Shown piece by piece: positions 1-7,356 of a stretch of DNA of 22,195 bases. Made by a program: the position numbers and the translations under genes. How positions within the stretch are numbered: position 1 is the stretch's first letter; each line of letters begins with the position of its first letter. This DNA is from Desulfomonilaceae bacterium (lineage in GTDB: Bacteria > Desulfobacterota > Desulfomonilia > Desulfomonilales > Desulfomonilaceae), in NCBI GenBank assembly GCA_041662605.1, contig JBAZSD010000041.1, positions 1 through 22,195 on the forward strand. The letters run 5' to 3'. The notes under the pieces were generated by a model. It was not told where the DNA came from and ran no database searches. It saw only the letters and a program-made list of their open reading frames with translations.

Positions 1-46
1 TAGCTTTGAACGCTGTCCCGTGATTCTTTCTACTTCCTTTAGCCAT
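1..46 (-). CDS. IS3-family transposase OrfA, N-terminal fragment (cut by window edge)
   Basis: Reading leftward from an ATG at 46-44, the first 15 residues are MAKGSRKNHGTAFKA. This matches the conserved opening of the small helix-turn-helix protein OrfA of IS3-type elements, which typically reads like MAK-x-x-R-R-N-H-x-x-x-F-K-A-K. A clean AAGGAG ribosome site lies at 60-55, 8 nt before the ATG. In this family OrfA binds the element ends and is fused to the DDE transposase OrfB by programmed frameshifting. Only the start is visible, so whether the element is intact cannot be judged. The match is to a short stretch, but residue pattern plus ribosome site make chance unlikely. Confidence 0.6.
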   Translation of the reverse strand, partial: MAKGSRKNHGTAFKA

Positions 47-121
47 TTTTACTGCTCCTTCTGTTTTGATTAATTTAGAGCAGCTCTTGCACCTAAGCCA
101 ATGTCCTTTTTTCCTGGACCA
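1..121 (-). mobile_element. Probable left end of an IS3-like insertion sequence
   Basis: The transposase start at 46 implies that the upstream end of the element lies shortly to its right. On the minus strand a candidate terminus begins TGGTCCAGG at 121; IS3-family ends commonly begin with TG. The other end is outside the window, so neither the terminal inverted repeats nor a target duplication can be checked, and the boundary is an estimate. Confidence 0.35.
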
Positions 122-170
122 TTACTCTTCAATAATATTAGGATTGGCGTCATAGCCAAAGACTCGGGAG

Positions 171-189
171 CCCATGATCATTTCATGGG
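171..189. terminator. 7-bp stem-loop with T-rich flank, possible terminator
   Basis: CCCATGA (171-177) and TCATGGG (183-189) are perfect inverted repeats around a 5-nt loop, followed on the plus strand by an A/T-rich run (190-202). It lies between the IS end and the wzc promoter. It could be the terminator of a gene interrupted or displaced by the IS. The T run is broken, so this is weak. Confidence 0.3.
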
Positions 190-248
190 TTCAATTATTT
201 TAGGCCCTTCGCTGAGTATGAAAGATTGTGCGATTGTAAACGCCCTTG

Positions 249-264
249 ATTAATAATTATTAAT
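249..264. repeat. 16-bp perfect AT palindrome upstream of wzc
   Basis: ATTAATAATTATTAAT is a perfect 16-bp palindrome about 20 bp upstream of the likely -10 of the wzc promoter. Position and symmetry would suit an operator or an activator site. Pure A/T composition makes chance palindromes easier, so function is not established. It shares the 9-mer ATTAATAAT with the promoter region of the export gene at 15331-16410. Confidence 0.35.
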
Positions 265-281
265 GTTATAGTCTAAAAAAG

Positions 282-290
282 TGATATAAT
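282..290 (+). promoter_or_regulatory. Candidate extended -10 promoter for wzc
   Basis: TGATATAAT matches the extended -10 consensus TGnTATAAT. At the expected -35 distance (262-267) there is only AATGTT, a poor match, as is usual for extended -10 promoters. Transcription would begin near 297, giving a leader of about 60 nt before the ATG at 356. Confidence 0.4.
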
Positions 291-355
291 TAGCTCGGTA
301 TTATAAGGGTAACACTATTGTTTGACAAAACCCGCAATGACGGGGAACAACTCTG

Positions 356-2701
356 ATGTCTATAGACAAGCCAGTTCCGCAAAATAAACCTGGAATCGGC
401 TCGACGCCATGGGATCCGTCGGCTTTTCCTCATGGGCATCCCCCCTTCCCTTATCAATATTCACAGGGGCCCGGGGTTTCCGGTTACGGACAAGCGGATG
501 ATCCTGATGGCTCGACAAAAAACTTTAAAGACTATCTAGACGTAATTATACGGCGACGTATGGCCGTTTTGCTGTTTCTTGTAGTAGCGGTTATTGTTAC
601 TATCCTCTATTTGTTTTACGCTACCCCTCTTTACACCTCTGTCGCTCGCCTTGAAATCATCGACAAAAAAGATAAATCAGAAAAGAGGCTTACTGGTGAG
701 GACGTAGATCCTCGTGCCAATACCAGCACTCAGATCGAAATCCTGAAATCCAAGACGTTGGGCGAAGCCGTCGTGGACCGCATGAAACTTGCTGAAAGCA
801 AAGGAGATGAAGCGGCCAATTTTTCTTTGATTGGTATTCCACGTCATTTGTTTGCAACGATTTCGGCATGGATAAAAGGCGCTTCTCATGATGAGAATAG
901 CGATGATAAGGGCGCTCAGAGACGCTCAGCCTTGGGAGGCTCATTGGCCAAGAATTTGCAAGCTAAACCCGTTAGAGCGAGTAACCTTCTGGAAGTGTCC
1001 ATCACCGCTACATCACCACAATTGGCCCATGATCTTCTCACAAATTACCTTGACACATATTTGACAAACAATTTGGAAAAAAGAAGAGGTGAAACCTTAC
1101 AGGTAAGTCAGTGGTTGAGAGACGAAGCGAATACTACTGAAACAAAATTAAGGACGGCAGAGTCTAAACTCCTCGATTTTGCGGTGGATCACAGCGTACT
1201 CCTGTCTGCTGACGGAGCATTGGGCCAAGTCATGTCCCTATTAAACAAGAGATTTGAGGGGCAATGGCGTTCTGAAGAAACCAAACTAAAGGCTCAAGCG
1301 CTGAAAGATTTAAAATTTCCTGGGGCTGGTCCTGCTCCCAGTCAAGCTGACCAGACTTACGTGAATAAACTTAGAGAAGAACACTCGAAGCTGGAAGCTG
1401 ACTATACACAGATGCGTGGGGTTTATTCCCCTACTTATCCTAAAATGGTCCTGATGAAGCGAAAAATGAAATTCCTTGAGGATAAAATTGCTCAAGTGGA
1501 ACGAAATGTCGTTTCTGGATCGATAGAATCTGCAGAAAAAGAAGAAAATCTTTACAAGGTACAGGTGGATGAAGCCAAACGGGAGGTAACCAGAGTAAAG
1601 GCGCTCGAAGCGGAATTCTCAATCCTCAAAAAAGAGGTTGAGTCAAATTCCGAGTTTCTCAAGTTGATTATGAAGGAAATTCAGGAGACGGATATAAAAG
1701 GAAGAACCATTAGTAACAATATGGTCATTGTAGATCAACCGACTACGCCCAGATCCCCTTCCTGGCCGAAGAAGGATCTCGTTCTGTTGATCGGATTGGC
1801 GGTCGGCCTCATAGGCGGAGTGGGATGCGCTTTTGTTTGGGAGAGCATGGATGACACAATTCAGAACCCTGACGATTTGAGTAAGTTCCTTCATATACGA
1901 CGTTTGGGCGTTATTCCGGATGTTTCAAAAACGGGAAGTTATGGGGATAACGAACTGTCGCAAGGCGTTGTTGAATTTTTAGCATATTCCCGCCCCAAGA
2001 CTCCTCTGGCAGATTCGTTAAGAAATCTACAAATGTCAATACTGTTTTCAAACCCCGGGTTTCAAATGAAAAGCTTTTGCTTTTCCAGCGCATTGCCTTC
2101 TGAAGGTAAGACTTTGTTGGCAGTGTCCTTCGCTTCTATTCTCTGCAGTGGGAATAGCCCAAGAGTCGTGGTCGTTGACATGGATTTGCGTAAACCTCGA
2201 ATCCATTCAGTTTTCGGTGTTCCGGGAACGACTCCTGGTATTTCGAATGTTCTAAGTGCGAACGGCAATGCCATGCCGCTATCCGAGGTCATTCATGCGC
2301 ATAATGCGGTCGCGGGGCTGTATTTTGTCACCTCTGGCCCGGTGCCGTCCGATTCAGTAAGTCTGCTGCACTCTTTTAACCTGAAAAAGGTTATAGATGA
2401 ACTATATTCGACATTTGATTACGTCGTGTTTGATTGTCCACCTGTTTTGGGGTTTCCTGATACCCCTATCCTGGCTCGATTTTTGGATGGCGTGGTCTTG
2501 GTCGCTCGGCAGGGTTACGTAGGTAAGAATGAAGTAGCCGAAGCAATTGATCAGGTTACCGCAATTGATGGAGTAAATCTTTTGGGCCTGGTGTTTAATC
2601 GAACTTATGCTCCGGCTCTATATGGTTATGGGTACAAATACGGCTATCGTTATCGAGGGCACTATTACCACCAGAGCTACAAGTATTACCACGATTCATA
2701 G
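356..2701 (+). CDS. wzc: Wzc-type polysaccharide co-polymerase / BY-kinase tyrosine autokinase
   Basis: This inner-membrane protein (781 aa) would control chain length and drive export of a capsule or exopolysaccharide with the Wza-type channel at 15331-16410. A Pro/Gly-rich cytoplasmic tail (1-58) precedes a Wzz domain: transmembrane helix 1 at about 69-89, a long coiled-coil periplasmic region, and a proline-rich segment (TTPRSPSWP) leading into helix 2 at about 474-495. The kinase domain has a Walker A at 580-587 (SEGKT; K585), Walker A' VVDMD (606-610) and Walker B VVFDCPP (D693). The C-terminal 30 residues carry 12 tyrosines, the autophosphorylation cluster expected of BY-kinases. Fused membrane and kinase parts are the proteobacterial form. 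The N-terminal extension is longer than in E. coli Wzc. Function is secure by family; the polysaccharide is unknown. Confidence 0.95.
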   Translation: MSIDKPVPQNKPGIGSTPWDPSAFPHGHPPFPYQYSQGPGVSGYGQADDPDGSTKNFKDYLDVIIRRRMAVLLFLVVAVIVTILYLFYATPLYTSVARLEIIDKKDKSEKRLTGEDVDPRANTSTQIEILKSKTLGEAVVDRMKLAESKGDEAANFSLIGIPRHLFATISAWIKGASHDENSDDKGAQRRSALGGSLAKNLQAKPVRASNLLEVSITATSPQLAHDLLTNYLDTYLTNNLEKRRGETLQVSQWLRDEANTTETKLRTAESKLLDFAVDHSVLLSADGALGQVMSLLNKRFEGQWRSEETKLKAQALKDLKFPGAGPAPSQADQTYVNKLREEHSKLEADYTQMRGVYSPTYPKMVLMKRKMKFLEDKIAQVERNVVSGSIESAEKEENLYKVQVDEAKREVTRVKALEAEFSILKKEVESNSEFLKLIMKEIQETDIKGRTISNNMVIVDQPTTPRSPSWPKKDLVLLIGLAVGLIGGVGCAFVWESMDDTIQNPDDLSKFLHIRRLGVIPDVSKTGSYGDNELSQGVVEFLAYSRPKTPLADSLRNLQMSILFSNPGFQMKSFCFSSALPSEGKTLLAVSFASILCSGNSPRVVVVDMDLRKPRIHSVFGVPGTTPGISNVLSANGNAMPLSEVIHAHNAVAGLYFVTSGPVPSDSVSLLHSFNLKKVIDELYSTFDYVVFDCPPVLGFPDTPILARFLDGVVLVARQGYVGKNEVAEAIDQVTAIDGVNLLGLVFNRTYAPALYGYGYKYGYRYRGHYYHQSYKYYHDS

Positions 2702-2843
2702 GTTTGTTTTACTTAGTTGGCCAGGCTGGAAAGCTTTTGTCTGGGCCTATGTCTTGTTAGCGAGCTTCCCTACCTCTTCATGGCCGTGATTTTGAGTCAG
2801 CCTTTCGAGAGAGCGCTCGATCTGGCATTCTGGTCGATCGACA

Positions 2844-3122
2844 TTAGGCGTTTATTGTAATCAGCCCGACTATCTTCTTTTGATTTTTCATATAGAACTG
2901 ATGGTCGATCTGACGTTCAGACTTATAATCGTGTAACTTTTTAATCGTTTCGTAATCGTAGGTCAATACGTCGTCTGCAAGGCTTAAGGTCGAGCCCCCC
3001 GCTGCGAAAATCATGACAAGTGGAAGCAGCACAGCCACTGCGTTGTAATGGGTCGGTTTGACAAAGCTATGGGGAATTTTAGAAAACCACAGCCCTTGCC
3101 TCAAGCCGAGAGGCAACAACAA
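2844..3122 (-). CDS. Possible small exported protein, unknown
   Basis: This is a 92-aa frame opening with TTG. Residues 26-49 form a hydrophobic stretch (AVAVLLPLVMIFAAGG) ending in a plausible signal peptidase site near SLA-DD. A charged tail of about 43 residues follows, rich in Lys, Tyr, Asp and Glu, with no recognised domain. No good ribosome site precedes the TTG. An internal GTG beginning the hydrophobic segment (MAVLLPLVM) is another possible start. It lies 84 nt downstream of the 58-aa poly-glycine gene on the same strand, so the two could be co-transcribed. The signal-peptide-plus-charged-tail pattern favours a real gene, but coding is not proven. Confidence 0.35.
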   Translation of the reverse strand: MLLPLGLRQGLWFSKIPHSFVKPTHYNAVAVLLPLVMIFAAGGSTLSLADDVLTYDYETIKKLHDYKSERQIDHQFYMKNQKKIVGLITINA

Positions 3123-3206
3123 TTTATCTTGCCCCCGACCACAGGCTCATTAACTCAACGAACCGCCTGTCCACCCTAATGAATAAAGATGGCGCAGAAG
3201 CCTAGC

Positions 3207-3383
3207 TCAGGTTCCAGTCGAGCCGCCACCACCGCCGCCACCACCACCGCCACAGGCTAGAAGCAAAAATGTCAGTACCGGCAAAAGGAACAACAGATAG
3301 GCAACATATTTGCGGCTAGACACTTCAAAACCGTCCAAATTTTCAGATTGAGCGCTAACCACTTTAGATAATAATTCTTTCAT
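3207..3383 (-). CDS. 58-aa membrane or lipo-mini-protein with decaglycine tail, unknown
   Basis: ATG at 3383-3381 lies 10 nt after a perfect 9-nt Shine-Dalgarno; the frame stops with TGA at 3209-3207. The 58 residues run in three parts. A polar N-terminus (1-25; MKELLSKVVSAQSENLDGF) comes first. A hydrophobic helix (about 26-43; YVAYLLFLLPVLTFLLLA) follows and ends in LLAC. Cys44 is then followed by ten glycines (45-54) and STGT. LLAC resembles a lipobox, in which case the mature product would be a lipidated 15-residue Gly-rich peptide. The n-region of about 25 residues is long for a signal peptide, so a single-pass membrane protein with an external Gly tail is the alternative. I recognise no family. 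It is not GlyGly-CTERM, where glycines precede the helix. The ribosome site makes translation likely. Confidence 0.65.
   Translation of the reverse strand: MKELLSKVVSAQSENLDGFEVSSRKYVAYLLFLLPVLTFLLLACGGGGGGGGGGSTGT
3222..3251 (-). repeat. (GGN)10 tract coding decaglycine
   Basis: Ten consecutive GGT/GGC codons, a near-perfect trinucleotide run. Such tracts can change length by slippage in whole codons without breaking the frame, so glycine number may vary between strains. Confidence 0.7.
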
Positions 3384-3393
3384 CTGCCCAGAT

Positions 3394-3402
3394 ACCTCCT
3401 TA
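3394..3402 (-). promoter_or_regulatory. Perfect ribosome binding site of the 58-aa gene
   Basis: TAAGGAGGT on the minus strand is fully complementary to the usual 16S rRNA 3' end (ACCTCCTTA). It stands 10 nt before the ATG at 3383. It is the strongest ribosome site in the window and decides both the existence and the start of this short gene. Confidence 0.75.
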
Positions 3403-3862
3403 CGTTTACTTGACTCGTGGCAATTATTATGACCATTGTTGGTGGCATAATGAGTTTGTAAACTAATTCCCTATTTAACAGTATAGATTGATTATTATTT
3501 TTTTCAACCATTTTCTTTCTATTTTCTTGCGAATAAGAAGGGAAGTAGATGTTGACTAGACTCATAAGAATGGACCACAAATAAGTATTTATCACAAATA
3601 GAATTAAATGCAAAACCGCTAAATTGCTGAATGGCCGCGGTAAATGCCCTATGATTCCAACTCGGAATTAGACGAGAAATCTCAAGATGAATTCTCTTCT
3701 CATTAAAGCCGGCGTTTGCACGCTTTTGCTCAACTCGAATTCCATTATTATTGGGTGAACTATCATCAGGGAAAGCCTTCAGACTCTGCCCGTTTCCTAA
3801 TGATGCGCGTTTCTGAGGTGAATTAGGACCACAAAAACACTTTTGCAAGAGGCTTATTTTTC
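3403..3862. other. Intergenic region without a supported gene
   Basis: About 460 bases separate the divergent 58-aa gene and the GT-C gene. Two minus-strand frames (3380-3613 and 3519-3848) overlap here; neither has a ribosome site, recognisable domain or protein-like composition. The stretch is A/T-rich and probably holds promoters for both directions, but I could not pick a convincing -35/-10 pair. Confidence 0.5.
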
Positions 3863-5554
3863 ATGAATTCACGATGGGAATGTGTAGCAGCATTGCTGCT
3901 GATATGGACGGTTGCCGTTTACATAGTCGATCCCGTTGGAGAGTTCATGGTCAACGACGACTTCGCTTATACATCCGCTTTGGAAAAGCTCAGCAACGAA
4001 AAAACTTTGGGACCTACCTGGCTTGGCCCAAAAGGCTTGGGAGGGGGTCCAGCCCTCATTTCGCATTTGCTATGGGGTAATCTTTTTTCAAAAGTTTTTG
4101 GATATACTTTTACCATTCTGAGAATCTCTGTACTCGTTATGGCCGTCATGGGCTCTCTTGCTTTTTTTTCTCTCCTGAAAGCTACAAATGCTGCAAACTG
4201 GCCATCCTTATGGGGAACATTGACCTTAGTGTTCAATCCTTTGTATTTTTCCCAGTCTTTTACTTACATGACAGACGTAACGTTTGTGTCCCTGATTATT
4301 TTCTCGTTTCTTTTTATTCACAGGGGTATCGAAAAGAATCAGGTTCTAACTATCGGTGTTGGGTTGCTATTTGGGCTCTTGGCCACACTGACCAGGCAAT
4401 TTGGAATTTTGATAGCGTTCGCGTTTATAATTGCATGTGTCATTCACCCGGGAGGTCGCCAGTTTGGTTATCGCAAGGCTTTTGTCATGGCCTTGACAAT
4501 CATTGGCGCACCTTGGATTGGCTTTGAGTATTTTCTCTATTACGTGGGAAGCACACCTTTGACAGAGCATAAACTCTTTCACGATATGTTTAATTATCCG
4601 TGGGCAATGGGATTTCCAGATTATCTGTTTTTTCTTATGGTACAAGCGTCCCAAAATATTTTAGGATACACTGCCTTTTTAGTTTCACCTGTTATAGGAC
4701 TTCTCTACAAACAGTATTTCCGCCACTCAGGTCTCAAATATTTTTTCATATTCACCACCTTGTTATTTATTGCCTTGGAGGTGGGGATGCTTTCAGGTGT
4801 GTTTACCCTTCCGATATTGTTGACTGGGAATGTAATCTTCAATCTTGGCCTAGGCCCGATTTTGCTCAAAGACATTTATATTCTCGGTATCAACCGAATG
4901 ACGACTCTGCCAGTGGAAGTTTATTATATTTTCGTCTGGTGGTCGGTCTTGTCTTTAGGCCTAATTTTGCCTCTTGTATGGAAACGTATCCGTGAAATTT
5001 CAAAGATGATTATTAGATCAGTTGACAACTGCAGTTTCCTAAGTTGTTTGACACTCATATTCATCCTGATGTACGCAGGGACAATATCTCTCGCAAGTAT
5101 TCGTGACAGATACATGATTCCTTTATGCGCGATGCTAATTGTATTCCTGTTTTCCTGTTCAAGTAGGTTGAGAAATTTCAAGTTTTCAGTCAGGAGTTCG
5201 GCCCCGGCCGCTGGCGCATTAATTCTCATAGCCTTCTTCTCGGTGTCCGCAACTCACGATTTCATGGCCCTCAAACGATCACAGGCACAGGCTCTCAATT
5301 ATCTAACGCAAGATCTAAAAGTATCGCCGAACCATATAGACGGTGGCTTTGAATTTAATGGCTACCATTGTTTCTCTAAGGATTTTCACCCTAAGGAGGG
5401 GAAAAGCTGGTGGTGGGTAGACAGAGAGGATTATGTGATTACCTTGGGTAACATTAGCGGTTATGAGACCGTGAGACGATTTCCCTTCCGAAGAATAATT
5501 GGTCCAGACGGCTCAATCCATATCCTGAAACCACTTGTATATGGAGAGCAATGA
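3863..5554 (+). CDS. GT-C-fold glycosyltransferase-like membrane protein
   Basis: This polytopic inner-membrane protein (563 aa) has roughly ten to twelve hydrophobic segments. Helix 1 (about 7-25) leads into a first external loop with VNDDFAY (N31-D32-D33). The acidic pair just after the first helix is the catalytic signature of GT-C enzymes such as ArnT and PMT, which transfer sugars from polyprenyl-phosphate donors on the outer face of the membrane. The last 100 residues are soluble and end in a Trp/Tyr-rich region. A purine-rich AAGAGG precedes the ATG by about 11 nt. The next gene is another large membrane protein 90 nt downstream, so they may form an operon. Acceptor and donor cannot be read from sequence; the family call is by motif and topology. 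Confidence 0.7.
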   Translation: MNSRWECVAALLLIWTVAVYIVDPVGEFMVNDDFAYTSALEKLSNEKTLGPTWLGPKGLGGGPALISHLLWGNLFSKVFGYTFTILRISVLVMAVMGSLAFFSLLKATNAANWPSLWGTLTLVFNPLYFSQSFTYMTDVTFVSLIIFSFLFIHRGIEKNQVLTIGVGLLFGLLATLTRQFGILIAFAFIIACVIHPGGRQFGYRKAFVMALTIIGAPWIGFEYFLYYVGSTPLTEHKLFHDMFNYPWAMGFPDYLFFLMVQASQNILGYTAFLVSPVIGLLYKQYFRHSGLKYFFIFTTLLFIALEVGMLSGVFTLPILLTGNVIFNLGLGPILLKDIYILGINRMTTLPVEVYYIFVWWSVLSLGLILPLVWKRIREISKMIIRSVDNCSFLSCLTLIFILMYAGTISLASIRDRYMIPLCAMLIVFLFSCSSRLRNFKFSVRSSAPAAGALILIAFFSVSATHDFMALKRSQAQALNYLTQDLKVSPNHIDGGFEFNGYHCFSKDFHPKEGKSWWWVDREDYVITLGNISGYETVRRFPFRRIIGPDGSIHILKPLVYGEQ

Positions 5555-5644
5555 CAAACGCACATGCATCTCGCTCAGAATCCGCCTCAGATTATGCCTA
5601 AACGGAGAATTTTACAAAACCCCGGCTTACCAGGATAATAATTC

Positions 5645-7300
5645 ATGAGGTTCCCATTAGTTAGTATCGACAATTGGCGAAAAACTGTTCTTCTTTGGCT
5701 TCTCGTTATCACTTGCGCCGCTACAGTTTTTTGCGTAGGAAATTTCGACATATTTTCGAATCCCTACCTCATAAATGCTGATACACGGCAACAAATTTTC
5801 TGGATGGAACGTTGGCGTGATCCTCAGTTGTTTCAGAATGATTTCTTGGCCTTATATGCAGAGAGCTATGTTCCGGTTGGCTTGAAGGCGATTTACCGTA
5901 TCGGTTGTATCTGGTTTGATCCCTTGCTCTTGTCCAAGATCCTGACGGCGATACTCTTCATAGTCACGGCTGGATTATGGTTTGCTTGGGGACGCGTGTT
6001 CGGTGATGACTTCACCGCTTTTCTGGTCGTAATCGTTTATTTTTTGTTCAGTGGATTTCAGGGTCAGATGGCAGGGGGATTATCGCGCGGTTTTGTGTTC
6101 CCTTTGTTAATAGCGTATCTTTTGTTTGTTTCGCAGGATAAAATCTTTCATGCAGGCTTGATCGTTTTAATTCAATCTCTTGTCAATCCGTATGTTTTTC
6201 TTTTATGTCTACTCACCCATGCTCTGCTCATGGTGACCATGTTCGGCCCCAGGCTGTTTCCAAAAACATTTCAATCGATACTGAAAACCATCAAGAGCCT
6301 TTTAATTCTTAACATTCCAGTAATCCTGGGTGTGCTTATCATGTCTGCGAACGTTATCTGGTATCAATCGAGCACTGGGCATCTAATAAGTTGGGTGGAG
6401 ATGGTTGGTAAAAGCGAGTATGCGGAGTTCGGACGCTATGAATTGTATCCTGCTCCGGAATTTTTTCACGAATTGATACTGCCTTGGATATTTAACCTGT
6501 CATTTCCATACTGGGAACCCGTCACAGGCTGGATCATGGCGTGTATTACCGTAACTGTGTATATATGGGCTCTGCTAAATTACAAGCCGGTTGTGAAATG
6601 GCAAGGGTTGAAAGGGCTGTTATTCATTATCCCGGTTTCCTTAATACTCTATGCAATTGCGAGATTATTTCTGGTCAAGCTGTTTGTTCCAGGAAGATAT
6701 ATTTTCTTTACGCTGAACATCATCAATTGTATCAGCTTTGCAGTAGCGCTGCGGATTCTATTTGACAAGATAAGAATCAGCCGAGTTAAGGCGCTCGGAC
6801 TTATTCTGACGTTGTTGGCCTTTGCTTGTATTAAGGGACGCCATGTCGACTTTTACGATTTCTCGGAACATCATAATCTTTACAAATTCCTGCAGACAAC
6901 TCAGAAAAACGCTCTGACTGCGGGCCACCCGTATATTATGAGCAACGTCGTCACTTTCGCGAAACGTCCGGCTTTTGTGACTTATGCATTATCACATACA
7001 TGGATTCAACCCCACTGGAGCGAAATTAAAAAAAGGACTTTTGATTTTTTTCAGGCATACTACTCCTCGAACCCTGAAGAGATTAGGATTTTCTGTAAAT
7101 CTAACCATATCAAATACCTGGTCGTGCGATTAGAGGATTTTGACCCCGAAAGGTTGAAGACTTCGTCCCCATATTTTGAGCCTTTCAATGGATTCATTTG
7201 GTATTTAACCAATTCTGCAAACTATTTTGCGGCTCTTGACAAAACAATTTTCCCACCGATTTTTGATGAAAACGGTGTTAGAGTATTACAAATCGAATAG
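5645..7300 (+). CDS. Uncharacterised GT-C-like polytopic membrane protein
   Basis: The protein (551 aa) has about ten to twelve transmembrane helices. After helix 1 (about 13-32) the external loop reads LINADTRQQIFWMERWRD, with Asp46 in the position of the GT-C catalytic acid, followed by FQNDFLALY. This pattern, an Asp-Arg-Gln motif then a conserved (Q)NDxxA stretch, is typical of large uncharacterised membrane protein families in environmental bacteria. The last 120 residues form a soluble domain containing FCKSNHIKYLVVR, as in several GT-C proteins. It probably transfers a sugar onto the locus polysaccharide or a lipid carrier, but that is inference from fold and neighbourhood. It starts at ATG 5645; GGATAATAATTC upstream gives a weak ribosome site. 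Confidence 0.6.
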   Translation: MRFPLVSIDNWRKTVLLWLLVITCAATVFCVGNFDIFSNPYLINADTRQQIFWMERWRDPQLFQNDFLALYAESYVPVGLKAIYRIGCIWFDPLLLSKILTAILFIVTAGLWFAWGRVFGDDFTAFLVVIVYFLFSGFQGQMAGGLSRGFVFPLLIAYLLFVSQDKIFHAGLIVLIQSLVNPYVFLLCLLTHALLMVTMFGPRLFPKTFQSILKTIKSLLILNIPVILGVLIMSANVIWYQSSTGHLISWVEMVGKSEYAEFGRYELYPAPEFFHELILPWIFNLSFPYWEPVTGWIMACITVTVYIWALLNYKPVVKWQGLKGLLFIIPVSLILYAIARLFLVKLFVPGRYIFFTLNIINCISFAVALRILFDKIRISRVKALGLILTLLAFACIKGRHVDFYDFSEHHNLYKFLQTTQKNALTAGHPYIMSNVVTFAKRPAFVTYALSHTWIQPHWSEIKKRTFDFFQAYYSSNPEEIRIFCKSNHIKYLVVRLEDFDPERLKTSSPYFEPFNGFIWYLTNSANYFAALDKTIFPPIFDENGVRVLQIE

Positions 7301-7356
7301 AGCTACGGTCTTGCAACCACGAGGCAACCCCTCTCTCTTATTTTGGCCGCCCAACA

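Noticed and set aside
2800..2822. Hairpin-forming CGAG...CTCG after wzc as a terminator
   Set aside because: Short self-complementary sequence without a following T run.
3222..3251. CCGCCACCA-type repeats as a possible CRISPR or minisatellite
   Set aside because: It is a single (GGN)10 codon run inside the 58-aa gene, without spacers or longer repeat units.
3519..3848. 109-aa minus-strand frame
   Set aside because: TTG start, no ribosome site, no domain, and residue make-up unlike a folded or exported protein; overlaps another equally poor frame.
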